This document shows, piece after piece, positions 1 to 10,234 of a DNA stretch of 64,000 nucleotides. Source of the DNA: Lantana camara. Its lineage: Eukaryota > Streptophyta > Magnoliopsida > Lamiales > Verbenaceae. The position numbers and the translations under genes are program-made. Numbering within the stretch: position 1 is the stretch's first letter; each line of letters starts with the position of its first letter. The stretch lies in assembly GCA_037501455.1 (NCBI GenBank), contig CM074857.1, forward strand, positions 128,947,501 to 129,011,500, in the 5' to 3' direction. The notes beneath the pieces are model-generated. The model did no database searches and was not told the origin of the DNA. It was given only the letters and a program-made list of their open reading frames with translations.

Positions 1-910
1 TTCAGATGTCTTTAACACAAAAATCGAAAAGGGGCAAACAAATTCAGAGAAACATTGAAGGGATGAGGCAGAATTGTCACTATTTTTAATAAATTATTTA
101 GATATATTGGAGGGAGCTCTGAGTTTTTCTTGCATACACCACTGTAGTTTGGTTTTTTGTAGGGGAGAGAGAGTTGGAGAAGAATTGTAGAGAGAAGCGA
201 AACGATGCGTTTCCGTATATATATCTTTACGCCCACTCTTCTATAAAAGATACCTTGATTTTGGAAATATTTGAAGGTATGTGATTTTGCAATTGAACGC
301 TTTTACTTTTTGGTACTTTTCAATTGAGTCCTTTGACTTTTGATTTTGTAGTAATTGCAAGTTTTTAAATAAAAAAGGCTTTTGAATATAGTAAAACTTG
401 AGATAGAACGTGAAGCTTGAAAATTAATATATTATAGTTTAATTTCATAAATTAATATAAACTAATAAATAATCAAAATATGTGATCGTGCCTTATTTGT
501 CGTCGAGATACAATCATTCAAAATTTGTTATACGTGGAATTTATTTCAATCTCTTGAATAACTCGAATAACTGCCACCGAATCGACTTCTACGTAGGCGT
601 TCTTGAGTTATTCTCCGAGCCCAACAAATTCTCATAGAGAACTCTAGTATTTTTACTAACTCAGTAACACGAGCCCAAATATAATTTGGGCCTGAAGATT
701 AAGCTTTATAAATAAAATTAAAAATTACAATTGGAATTATCCCAATCAAATCCAACCCAATAAAATTACAGCCCACCGCCTCAAACCTCTACAGATACAC
801 AAGACGACGACGTTTTGGTCGTCATTGCTGACATTCCCTTTTATTCCTCAAAGCTCAGCTCAATTGAAAGTAGCTCAGAAAATTCACAAGCTTCCTAAAT
901 CGAATTCGAG
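1..910. other. Intergenic DNA and promoter of the Shg1-like gene
   Basis: No gene could be supported here. Bases 12-236 read on the - strand look like a pyrimidine-rich leader downstream of a TATA-like stretch near 220-250, so they could be the 5' end of a gene lying to the left of the window, but no protein family is recognisable. Bases 240-780 are AT-rich spacer. Bases 780-910 directly precede the Shg1-like start codon and presumably hold its promoter and leader. Confidence 0.4.
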
Positions 911-2806
911 ATGGGATCGCATGTGATATCCCCAGAGGACGTGCTGGAGACGCTGATGAACGACGGTACAATCGACGCTATCCGCTTGAAGATAATCAAT
1001 CAGCTCAAGGCCAACGTGAGATTTCGTGCTTGTCTGTTGTGTTTGTTCGTGTGGAATTGTTTGTGGTTTTGCCTTGATTTTGGGTATGCTTTTGCGCTGT
1101 GATTTGGCTGTTGTTGCGGATTCTTCTGTTTTGGATGTAATATAACGATTGCGGTCTACTTCCTATGTTCGCGTGTATGTGATTTTGGTGAGTTATACTT
1201 AAACCTTAGGAAATGTGTTTGTTAGCTTATATGATTTGGGTAGTTAAGGGAGTGTTGTTCGTTGATGTTTAAGTATGGGTAGCACTGGGAATTGGACAAT
1301 GTATGTTTGCAATTCATTGTAAAGATTGATTCATTTGCGATTTGGTGGTGTATTGTTGAAAGGATTTGGGTTTGTTGCGTTAACGCATGTAATGTGTTGA
1401 GCATTCAGCCTGCATCATTCTTTGGTCCCTTTTTCGTGTTGTTTAGTTTCTTTGCTGTCAAGTCTGAGAATCAACAGTTGTGTGTTTCTTCATTTTGTAT
1501 GTTGAATGGGTCTCACTGTCCGCTTTTACTGTCTGCCTTTACAATTTACATCCGTCCTCCAGATTGACGAGGAAATCACTTGAAACATGGGGTTCTTCCT
1601 TTGTTATACCATCATATTGTATGCTTCCCCCTCAGAAGTAACCAATTCGGGAATCCATTGTGAGAGATTTCTTCTCTAGCTCGTGACATCATTGGCTACC
1701 AATGTGGGGCAGATCACATTTTCATGTTCGGTTGTTTGCAGTTGGCTTGGAAGTTTGGTTTCTTTGTTGCATGAGCATAGCTATTGGCTTATTTGAATGC
1801 AAATTTTGTGAAGGAATGATTATAGGTAAAAGACAATAGCTTGTTTGTTCTGCAGGAGGAGTTAAAGAGTAACACGGTTAAAATGGTGGAGCAGAGTAGG
1901 GTTCTCAATACTCCTGGTGCTGAAAAACAGACAAAGCGTGAATTGTTTGATGCACTTCGACAAGAGCTTGAGTAAGTGACTACTGTTCTGTACTCATTTT
2001 TGTAGGATTATGCCTGTACGAGTGCTTACATTATTTTGCTCAAGGCTTGTGCAAGTAATGAAGTGTCAACAGTGGCGTGTTAGTTTTATTGGCCTAATTA
2101 GTGTATTTTCCTCATTATATCATGCAAAATACTTAGTAATAGAAATACAATAATTGGTAGCTCCATGGATAGATGCAGTTGTTAACTGCCCAGTGTAAGA
2201 GTAAGACAATATTCATTGTTGTCCAAATTCCTTTTTTCTTTTCTCATTTCCATCTTATTTGTGGGCTGCATATGATCTCATCTGCTTCTTGCTATTTACC
2301 CATCCAATTTTACCAATTTCTTGTCTCCTTCTGTGCACTTGTTCCCCTTGACATGTCCATATTCAGCATGAGGCGTAAATTTTATCTTTATGATGATGCA
2401 TATGCAAACTTGCATATCTTGTTTATTATTCATCGGAGACCACAACAAAAATATCGAAGACTTGACGGGGTTGGCAAATATATGCAGAACTCCTGTACTT
2501 GAGAAGGCTTCTAAATCAGTCTGGGAGTTAATTTTGGATCAGAATGGTTTGGGGAAGGACATCAGTGACACTATTGAGAAAGTCTTTTGTCAACTAAGTG
2601 GACAAGAACCTCCATTGTTTCCTACATTAAGCAGTGAAACCCAGCCGGAGAAAGAAAAACAGGCTACCCCGTCCTCATCATCGAAGAAAAGAAGTTTTAG
2701 TGACATGAGTAAGGAAGAAGCAGACGGAGTTGCACTAGAATCGGGCAATTTATCAGTCCTGCCTGAGAATAACACTTCGGCACCATCACCCAAGTCCGGG
2801 AAATAG
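911..2806 (+). CDS. Shg1/BOD1-like COMPASS-associated protein, 3 exons
   Basis: Exons 911-1015, 1856-1971 and 2488-2806 join in frame to give 179 residues. Introns are GT-AG (donor gtgag at 1016, gtaagt at 1972; acceptors tgcag at 1855 and 2487). Residues about 10-115 match the Shg1 domain family known from the yeast COMPASS histone H3K4 methyltransferase complex and from animal BOD1/BOD1L: a helical block with the pattern LKANEELKSNTVKMVEQSR (exon 1/2 junction) and then PVLEKASKSVWELILD in exon 3. The C-terminal third is Ser/Lys/Glu-rich and probably disordered (KKRSFSDMSKEEADG). No transmembrane or signal segment is seen, so a nuclear protein is likely. The family assignment is from recognition of the domain; a role in plant COMPASS is inference. 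Exon 2 ends CTT-GA followed by gtaagt; reading straight through would hit a stop at once, which supports the splice. Confidence 0.8.
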
Positions 2807-3650
2807 AATTTGCTCTATTCTGTTAATCTGGTGTACTCTGCTTCTCTCCTTGCAAAAAGGGGCACAAGAGATGACATGAGGCGATACTTCTTGAGAAGCG
2901 ATAACTCGACGTCTGACTATCTAATTCAATGCTGTGTTATCTATACTCTAGCTTATGAATGTTGTACCATATTAAATTCATTAGTTTGGAGATTTTTCTT
3001 TTGTCTTCAGATCCTTGTTTGTCATTGACCTTGAAGTAGTACAGGTTGTAGAATGAGACCAATTTATTGTGAAATTATACCATTAGTAGGCAGTAGCTAT
3101 GCAGATGGATTGTAAATTTCTTGAAACTGTTTGAAACAATTGAGACATATAGTATGAAAACCTCATGATTTAGAGTTGCTCCAATATGTGACTACTTGTA
3201 ATGAGCTTTTCAGATTCAGTGCGGCCTTTAGATGGAGCTGTGCATGAGGATCAGGAGATGGTGCAAATATATGCCCAAATTCTTGTATTGTGATTAATGC
3301 TTCGGAATTTGCTTTCAGTTAGTCTTCATTGCTGAGCGATCGCTCGTTATCTGGTTGGAAAAGATGGTCCGAAAGCTTCTTCTCTCCCAGCAAGCAAGAC
3401 GAGATCACCATTTATCTCAGTAATGGACTTTCTTGAATTCTTCCATGTCCTTTCATCTCGAATTCGAATCTCCGATGGACAGAATCTCATCTCTATGCAT
3501 GCGTTCTTCGTCTCCTCCCCTCAGCCGTACATCTCTTTTTCTCTCTTTATTTTTCTTTTGGCCGTTTTGTTAATAATTTAAGGTGTGAGAAGGAAAATTA
3601 AAGGAAATTTTGATATATAATTAGAATAAATCCGGATTTTAGAGCACCAA
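2807..3650. other. 3' flank of the Shg1-like gene and spacer
   Basis: Probable 3' UTR of the Shg1-like gene followed by spacer with pyrimidine-rich stretches around 3535-3560. No further coding signal is seen before the tRNA gene. Confidence 0.4.
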
Positions 3651-3722
3651 GTGGCTGTAGTTTAGTGGTAAGAATTCCACGTTGTGGCCGTGGAGACCTG
3701 GGCTCGAATCCCAGCAGCCACA
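3651..3722 (+). tRNA. tRNA-His (anticodon GTG)
   Basis: A full cloverleaf can be folded by eye. The acceptor stem pairs gtggctg (3651-3657) with cagccac (3715-3721) over 7 bp. The D arm contains tagtttagtggta. The anticodon stem is ccacg/cgtgg, with a 7-base loop ttgtggc giving anticodon GTG at 3684-3686. The T arm has ctggg-ctcgaat-cccag, with the internal promoter B box ggctcgaatcc. No intron is present and CCA is not encoded, as expected for a nuclear cytosolic tRNA. A T-rich run follows at 3725-3735 and would serve as the RNA polymerase III terminator. Confidence 0.96.
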
Positions 3723-5468
3723 CAGTTTCTTTTTTAAGTGTTATTTATTCTTAATTCTTTTCCTATTTCCCACTTTTTTGTTTTTTTAATATTTTATTAG
3801 ACTAATCTTTATGTTGTTCATCTAATCCCTTTTTTATCTCATTATCCTTTATTTTTAGATAATAATATTAATGCCAGCCAACCAAACAAAGTTGAAGCTT
3901 GACGTAGCCAAATTGTTGTCTTCTTGATCTATACAAACTCCACCTAATTCTAATTGAAAACGTAACTCATAATTTAAATGCATAATTTCAGTTGACAAAT
4001 GAAGATAATCATCATAATTCATACATAATTATGCACCCCAAAAATTAAATTAATAAATATTATACTGAAAGTTTGAAATAATATGAGAAAATTAATAGTT
4101 CAGATAGCCACAAAAATTTATATTTATATATGTGCATATATAGGAGGAAGGTGAGTATTTTTCTTTGTGGAATCTTAATGGATAACAGGACTGATAATAA
4201 AATAAGACAGATGAATTATTGAAAGCAGATAATTCAACTTTTGAGTGACATCTGAGTGCTGCTTTTGAATATTATGTGCTTTGGCTGCTGCAAATACAAT
4301 GTACTTATATGAAGAAGTACTCTCATATTTTTGCCTTTTGATTTTCAATTCTTTAATACTACAACATGCAATGCTTTTATCATTTGTTAATGGAATATTA
4401 GAAAGTAAAAACAGACATGATTTGAACCTTGATGATACCACTTTGTCTGCCATTAATTTAAGAGTAGCTATCTTTACCTATCACTCCAAGAAATTCTACT
4501 AATTCCCTTGAAATATCATCGGAAACAGCATATTTCATTAAAATTTCGATGGGTTTCCGTCCATAGAAAAACTTTTTTTTTCTAAATTTATAGACCAACG
4601 GAAGATTAATAGTATTCCAAAGGAAAACTAGTTAGAATCCAAGCATCTTTGAGTTTAGCTCGTGGTTCGCCAGCCTATATATTTAAATAAAAAAATTATA
4701 TATATATATATAGATTTTTATACAAAATTCTTTAAAAAGTGATATATTTATCATATATTTGTATATGTACTCAATTAATATATATAATTATATATAAAAA
4801 TATATTTAATCATTGCAAAAAATTATTTTTTAATTAAAAAATATATAGTTTTATTTTAGCCCGAGCCGATCCGATCTCAAATAAAAAGAAGGGGGAAGGG
4901 GGGACAAAGGCTCGGCTCATTTACATCCCATAAAAATAATTATGAAGGAACAAAGAATTACATGATGGGAAAAGATTATGTATTTTATTTAATTATGAAT
5001 TTATAACTAGAGAGGGAGCAAAAGGGACTTCAAAATGCATAACGTTTTCGTGTGTAGAATTTGACTGAATCGAGTTCGGTTATAACTTTCATAGTTTCAC
5101 ATCATAAGTTAGGTTGTAATTTGCATGCAAGTATGACGAATATGTGGCTGCTTGAGTACCATCTCTTTCGGCCACATACTCACACACAATAATACAACAT
5201 AAGAACTCATTTTCAATTTATTAAATGTCTGTATATGAAGAAGAAATGAGTTATTTCTAGAAAATGGAAAACAATAATTGAATTTCACACTCCAACAAAA
5301 TTGAAATTCTTGATGGCTTGAAAATCTGTGGGATTTCAACATCAAGAATGTGATAAAGATAGAACCTGCTTTTGCTTACTTCTTTTGAAATTTGAAATTT
5401 ATTACAACCTTATCCTTATTCACAAGTCTATATTCCATTGGATTAGCATAATATTATATATATATAGA
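3723..5468. other. AT-rich intergenic region with a decayed repeat
   Basis: No gene is supported. Bases about 4655-4925 resemble a degraded DNA transposon with GC-rich ends (gctcgtggttcgcc near 4659 and cccgagccgatcc near 4860, then aaggctcggctc near 4906) around an AT-rich core. This end style is the same as in the better preserved MITE at 24.9-26.0 kb, but the target duplication is not clear. Confidence 0.4.
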
Positions 5469-5737
5469 GACTATAATTACGTATGGGCTCAACAGGATAT
5501 AGAGAACTACAATTTGGTACTACTCAGTCAAATAATTATATTTGCACCCCTCATGAATTTAATAATTACATTTACACCCCCTCATGAATCTAATAATATC
5601 CCAAAAAATTGGTTTCTTTTGGGTGTGTAATGTAATTATTAAATTCATGAGGGAGTGTAAATGTAATAATTTGCCTAAGCGGTATCAAATTGTAATTTTC
5701 TATATTTTTTTGGGGTCTAAATGTAATATTGTGTGTG
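5469..5737. mobile_element. Palindromic MITE upstream of the bZIP gene (family A)
   Basis: The two halves are imperfect inverted repeats. The left half reads gactataattacgtatgg then caatttggtac, then tttacacccc and ctcatgaatttaataatta. The right half gives the same landmarks on the other strand (aaattcatgaggg, gtgtaaatgtaat, ggtatcaaattgtaat, ggggtctaaatgtaat). A second copy in the opposite orientation lies at 54609-54871, and a fragment of one end is at 49782-49825. It has no coding capacity. It sits 100-370 bp upstream of the bZIP TATA box and so may influence that promoter. Confidence 0.75.
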
Positions 5738-5842
5738 CTATGATTATCCACATATCCGTCCACCAATTCTTACCAAATGTTGGCTCTTGGAAGATTCCTT
5801 CAAACATTAAAATTTCTCCATTTTCTGACTTCAAATTTTCAT

Positions 5843-5850
5843 TATATATA
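5843..5850 (+). promoter_or_regulatory. TATA box of the S1 bZIP gene
   Basis: A tatatata motif in the context cattatatatacccc lies about 125 bp upstream of the first uORF and 390 bp upstream of the main start codon. This places the predicted transcription start near 5875-5880 and includes both uORFs in the leader, as expected for this gene class. Confidence 0.6.
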
Positions 5851-5972
5851 CCCCAATGGATAACCCTCAAAATCCCTTCACTTTTTTTGCTTCCTCTACC
5901 TCACATTTCAAGACTCAAAACCCTTTAGTATCTGCAACTTTTAGGCTCTAAAGCATTGTGTTATTCACAGCC

Positions 5973-6011
5973 ATGATTTCCATGCAAAGTTCAACTTTTA
6001 GCTTATTTTGA
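5973..6011 (+). CDS. uORF1 in the bZIP leader, 12 residues
   Basis: A short open frame (MISMQSSTFSLF, then TGA) in the leader of the bZIP mRNA. Its stop ends one base before the uORF2 start codon, so ribosomes that translate it would terminate almost on top of the next ATG. An internal ATG at 5982 is in the same frame. The position before the sucrose-control uORF matches the multi-uORF arrangement known for Arabidopsis bZIP11. The peptide itself is not recognised as conserved. Confidence 0.6.
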   Translation: MISMQSSTFSLF

Positions 6012-6012
6012 T

Positions 6013-6114
6013 ATGAGTGATTTCATCACAACACTTCTGCGTAGGATTAGTCTTGTTCAATCATTCTCAGTTGTTTTCTTGTATTGGTTTTATGTTTTTT
6101 CTGAGCCCTTGTGA
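6013..6114 (+). CDS. Sucrose-control uORF (SC-uORF) peptide, 33 residues
   Basis: This upstream frame encodes 33 residues beginning MSDFITTLLRRI and containing the core SLVQSFSVVFLYWFYVFS. That core is the conserved sucrose-control peptide of group S1 bZIP genes. In the known system the nascent peptide stalls the ribosome near its own stop codon when sucrose is high and so represses translation of the downstream bZIP (sucrose-induced repression of translation). Here the uORF ends with SEPL and TGA at 6112-6114, 117 bases before the main start at 6232. Identification rests on the almost exact match of the hydrophobic C-terminal motif. Function in this species is inferred from the conserved family behaviour. 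Confidence 0.95.
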   Translation: MSDFITTLLRRISLVQSFSVVFLYWFYVFSEPL

Positions 6115-6231
6115 AAACTCATTTCTTTTCATCATTAATCTGCAAAACCACAATTTTTTCCTCAATATCTCAATATTTTCTTCACATTAATTGCCAAAAC
6201 AGAAGAAAAATCCCAGAAAAATTCAGTCAAG

Positions 6232-6708
6232 ATGTCATCTTCAAGAAAGATCAACAAGAACAACTCAAGCTCTTCATCAGAAGGTGATCCAGCAATGATC
6301 ATAGATGAGAAGAAGAGGAAGAGGATGGTATCGAACCGTGAGTCGGCCCGGCGATCGAGGTTGAAGAAAGAGCAGCACATTAAGGATCTGAATGATCAAA
6401 TTTCATATTTCACAGCTAAAAGCGGGGAAGCGGCTGAAAAAATCGACAAAATCGGGCAGCGTTACGCGGCCATTGAGTCGGAGAATCGACTCTTGAGAAT
6501 GCATGGAGATGACCTGAAAAAGAGGCTGGAATTGTTGGAGGGAATGTTGAGTTCTCACAAGAATTCTAGCAACAATAATGTGTTGGTAAATAACGATGCT
6601 GATGAAGATGATTTGTTTGTGATGGACATTCTGCAAGATCCTTTCCTTAAGCCATGGTCGCAGTCTCCTTTCCTGACTCAGACTGTTGATGGGATTTACC
6701 AGTTTTGA
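6232..6708 (+). CDS. Group S1 bZIP transcription factor, 158 residues
   Basis: An intronless gene. Residues about 27-47 are the basic region with the diagnostic N-x7-R pattern (N35 in SNRESARRSRLKK, R43), preceded by the KKRKR nuclear signal. A leucine-zipper-type coiled coil follows over about residues 53-102 with heptad positions filled by L, I, F, A, I, I, I, L, L and L. The N-terminus is Ser/Asn-rich and the C-terminus acidic (NNDADEDDLFVMDILQDPF). Length, lack of introns and the SC-uORF in its leader place it with the Arabidopsis bZIP1/2/11/44/53 group, which controls amino-acid and sugar metabolism and dimerises with group C bZIPs. The exact orthologue cannot be decided by reading. The start is the first ATG of the long frame, after the two uORFs. 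The last 20 codons are copied in the 3' flank (6779-6930). Confidence 0.93.
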   Translation: MSSSRKINKNNSSSSSEGDPAMIIDEKKRKRMVSNRESARRSRLKKEQHIKDLNDQISYFTAKSGEAAEKIDKIGQRYAAIESENRLLRMHGDDLKKRLELLEGMLSSHKNSSNNNVLVNNDADEDDLFVMDILQDPFLKPWSQSPFLTQTVDGIYQF

Positions 6709-6930
6709 GAAACACACAGACACACACGTTGGTGTGTGTGTGTGGATATTCATGTCCATTGCAGTTTCAGATTATATTGCATCTTGATGAGATCCTTTTG
6801 GCTAAACAATGGCTGCAACCTCCTTTTCTAACTGAGATTATTGATGGGATTTTCCAGTTTTCAGAGGGTGAACACACACACACACACGTGTTGGTGTGTG
6901 TGTGTGGATAAACATCCATGTCTAATTACT
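6624..6930 (+). repeat. 155-bp tandem duplication of the bZIP gene tail
   Basis: Bases about 6624-6770 (last codons, stop and start of the 3' UTR) recur at about 6779-6925 with an offset of 155 bp. Landmarks are cttttcctgactcag / cttttctaactgag, gatgggatttaccagtttt / gatgggattttccagtttt, and a (CA)n-(GT)n hairpin after each. In the second copy the TGA has become TCA. The offset is not a multiple of three, so the second copy cannot extend the bZIP frame. Each unit could fold into a CA/GT stem in the mRNA 3' end. Confidence 0.85.
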
Positions 6931-7768
6931 GTCTATAGACTGATTACGTTGCATGTTGCTAAAGGAATTTCTGTGTCTGTTATTCCACTTGGCTGTAAAT
7001 ATTCTACATTATCTTCAATTCTTGGTTTTGATGATTGCTGAAACATAGTGGCCGGTCCAATTTGAAATATATTACATTTCCTCATCTTTCTTGGAAAGAC
7101 GAGTAAAGATGAGTGGAGAGAAGCATCTTTTTGCATCATAGATTGTACTTTCGATCATTACAGATTATACCCTTCTGATATTATATATTACAGTTAGTTC
7201 CCCTGAGGTGATCTCAGAAGGGTACAACTTATTATACTCTAAAACTCTGATGGTATAAAAATACAATCAACCAATTTCTACTGTTGTTTATTAAGACAAG
7301 CTCTATAGGAAATCAACAATTACTAGCAGATTAAGGAACCCAACAAAATGAACATGAATAGTATCAAAACTACCAACACTTGCATCAGATTGAATAAGTT
7401 GTTGGAAGGCCTCAAGAATTCAGGCATTTTATGTCAAAACAAGACTCAACATTACGCACCCTACATTTCGTGTCCATAATCAAACCACAACGGCCCCATA
7501 AAACGTCGTTTCTTTAATAAGATCTGCCTCCGCAATACTGTTTCTTGCAAAATGTTCCCTCCATTGGACTTTAATGTAATACTGGGATATGTTCGGGGGT
7601 AAATGTAATTTACAACTTCTGTTCTTACTTCTGTAAAACAGCAGTTTCTTGGAGAATTCATATTACATTTCACTCCACAGATGGAGAAAAAGTGACAAAA
7701 TTCATATTGATACATGTAGTGTAAAGTCATGCATATGAAAATAGTGGAAAATAACATTGTATTGGAAG

Positions 7769-9316
7769 TTAAATTCTAAACTTTCTCCTTGACAGCAATC
7801 CATGAAACTTCCACGCAGATAGTGAATGGACTGGTGTCCCCTTCCAACTAACAATGAGGCTTTTTCCACTCAAATCAAGCGTGCAGGAATCACCACAGTC
7901 GTACCGTTCCCGTACCAGATTCGCGTGATGAAGTACTAATTTGCTCAGACCGGTCTCCACCATACCGAAACGTGCAAAGAACTCTCTCCATACATTTAGG
8001 CTCACAGTTCTCATTTTCCTTTCATCTCCCTCAGCTGCAACAATGTTTCTTATTACAGGGCTAAGGATATTCATTTCAGCAAAGGTTCTGCCCTCAACGT
8101 CGTTCTTCAGACAATCATGAAAGTAATCAAAGTACATACCATAGAAGAAAAGAGCCTCCACAAACCGGTTCACGAATACAGGAGAATTCACATTTGCTTC
8201 GGTTTCAGTCACAATCATAGCGCAGGGATTGGTGTTCTTGACGGCTCTCATCAACATCTCGAGCTGATTCGGTCTGTCAATCATGTCCCTCAGAGTGAAG
8301 TCCGCGAGGACCACAACCGCCTCTTGGTAATCGAGGGTGAAAAGGTCTTCCTTACAATCTATGATGTCTTCTAGCATGACTATGTGGTAAGAGAAGTAGA
8401 GAAACAAGGAATCAGCTAAGGTTCTGAGATGGACACCCGCCTCCTCAACCATTGACTTCGAGCCGTGATTCGCTACAGCTGTTATCTTTATACGCTCGAC
8501 AGGGCACGAATCGGTTCTCGCAGCGAGAGCCTGCATCAAGACAGTGACGTGGATGCCGCACCTGATATCAAGATCGATAACGTGGACCTTCTTACAGCCT
8601 GATAAATGGTCTGCTGCAGATTGAACACTGGCAAATTGTGTGATTTGAGTCATTGGCAGCTTTTGATGCAGAGCAAACAGAACCGAGTACGGCTTTTGCA
8701 AATCTGACGACCATTTCACTCGCATATCCTTTTCAGAAAGTCTTCCGGTTTCCTTATCTATCCTATCACAAAGAGCTTCGGCGAAGGAGCGCACCAAACG
8801 TTGGATGGTCTTCGCTCCACCCGAGCACTGCCCCCGGCACACTTCCAGAAGCTTCCGTGCGGACTCATGCTGCTGATTGAACACTTTCTCAGCACACACC
8901 AGCAGATCCTGCACGAGCTGAACATCGTCCTGATCCTCCGTGCAGCGGCCTAATAAGGTACTTCCATACGGATGGTTGCTTATAGAATTCGACTGAATGA
9001 AGTTCCTAGCTGCCAGCTCGATTATATGATTCGTCGAAAACTGCGAACCAGAACACGATACAACCCCCCGTTTCTCTGTCACGTGTATCCGTTTCCCGTA
9101 CTTGCTTGTACATTTCTTCAGAATCTCAAGTGATGCAGAAGGAAACGCATAGGATGGTTTCTCTGCAGTATGCTCATGTGGATTCTGCAAATATATCGCG
9201 GTGTCGTTCCCACAAACTTGAAACGGGGGCGAAACGACGTCGAGGTAGAGATCATCAAGAGCACCAAAATGAGACAGAAACTGTAGTTCTTCTTTATGAT
9301 TGATATCTTTTGACAT
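7769..9316 (-). CDS. GRAS-domain transcriptional regulator, 515 residues (copy 1)
   Basis: Single exon on the - strand. The GRAS domain covers about residues 130-510. It comprises the first leucine-rich region (LVQDLLVCAEKVFNQQ, about 134-149), a VHIID-type motif VHVIDLDIRCG at 244-254, a second leucine-rich region near 290-345, a PFYRE-like segment with NSPVFVNRFVEALFFYG near 377-393, and the SAW end (SLIVSWKGTPVHSLSAWKF, about 486-504). The N-terminal 130 residues are variable and contain no DELLA or TVHYNP motif, so despite some resemblance to RGL-type proteins this is not a DELLA repressor. GRAS proteins act as nuclear co-regulators; no specific target can be read. It is the tandem partner of the gene at 10235-11779. 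The start chosen gives MSKDINHKEELQFL, which is conserved in the partner. Confidence 0.9.
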   Translation of the reverse strand: MSKDINHKEELQFLSHFGALDDLYLDVVSPPFQVCGNDTAIYLQNPHEHTAEKPSYAFPSASLEILKKCTSKYGKRIHVTEKRGVVSCSGSQFSTNHIIELAARNFIQSNSISNHPYGSTLLGRCTEDQDDVQLVQDLLVCAEKVFNQQHESARKLLEVCRGQCSGGAKTIQRLVRSFAEALCDRIDKETGRLSEKDMRVKWSSDLQKPYSVLFALHQKLPMTQITQFASVQSAADHLSGCKKVHVIDLDIRCGIHVTVLMQALAARTDSCPVERIKITAVANHGSKSMVEEAGVHLRTLADSLFLYFSYHIVMLEDIIDCKEDLFTLDYQEAVVVLADFTLRDMIDRPNQLEMLMRAVKNTNPCAMIVTETEANVNSPVFVNRFVEALFFYGMYFDYFHDCLKNDVEGRTFAEMNILSPVIRNIVAAEGDERKMRTVSLNVWREFFARFGMVETGLSKLVLHHANLVRERYDCGDSCTLDLSGKSLIVSWKGTPVHSLSAWKFHGLLSRRKFRI

Positions 9317-9610
9317 TTCTGCTGTGATGAATATTGCTGGTTAATCTCTTCATGATACATGCATTGGTGTAACAAGAACTGGAATTTAATACAGGTATTA
9401 TTAATTCCATCCTGTCGGGGATATTTTCAATATTGAAGGACGGCTGCAGAGAAAAGGTAAAGAAGCAAAGAACAATGCATGTAGCTGTTTTATGTTTCCT
9501 TGAAACTTACAATACTAAAATAAGTAAGACAGCCTCGTATTACACATTTGATGTTTTCTGTTGAGATGTTGACATGATATGTCTTTTCCCAAGCTAAGGA
9601 AACATTTATC

Positions 9611-9815
9611 AGGATTATTACACCGACATACCCTGAGGTTTGGTATAATTACACAAACTTCCCTAAGGTTTGAGAAATTACAAAAACTTCCCGTATCAAA
9701 GAATGTACGTAATATATAGATTGATCCCTTTTGATGATTTTATGTATATTTTTCATGAATACAGTATTTTTTCTTTTACGGTTACTAATTAATATTTGAA
9801 ATTAGAATTTAAATG
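9611..9815. mobile_element. Truncated MITE (family B) upstream of GRAS copy 1
   Basis: It begins with attattacaccgacataccctgaggtttgg and cacaaacttccctaaggtttgagaaattac, and then matches the interior of the complete element at 12116-12441 (tatttttcatgaatac, actaattaatatttgaa). The far inverted end is missing. Its position relative to the GRAS start codon is the same as for copy 2. Confidence 0.75.
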
Positions 9816-10234
9816 CATGACTCTAGCCCTATCATAATCTTGTTCTGATATAGCTGAGTGGCTCCAAGCATACTCGAGCAATCTTGCATGTTGCTAAAAG
9901 AATTTCTGCATCTGTAATTCCACTTGGTTGTAAATAATCTACTTTATCTTCTATTCTTTTGATGATTGTTAATTTTCTTTGAGAAAAAATTGGCCCAATT
10001 TGAAGTTTATTACATTTCCTCATCTCTCCAGCAAAGAGAAGTGGAGAGAAGCATCTTCTTGGACTTGCATCAGATACTGTATTTTCGATAATTACAGATT
10101 GTACCCCTCTTAGATCATATATTACAGTAAACTCCCGTGATGTGATCTCAAAAAAGTGTCACAACATTCGTGTTTATACATGTATTGTAACGTTATACAT
10201 ACGAAAATAGTGGGAAATAATATTGGATTAGAAA

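Noticed and set aside
2173..2502. 109-codon open frame (+) in intron 2 of the Shg1-like gene
   Set aside because: It lies in the intron, ends just inside exon 3 in another frame, and has no family resemblance; the spliced model explains the region.
8653..8880. Antisense frames within the GRAS genes (also at 11072-11445 and 11473-11766)
   Set aside because: They mirror the coding strand of the intact GRAS genes and show no independent protein character; the duplicate loci produce the same shadows.
7769..9316. DELLA protein (RGL-like) identity for the GRAS genes
   Set aside because: The N-terminal regions lack DELLA, VHYNP and poly-Ser/Thr features; only the generic GRAS domain is shared.
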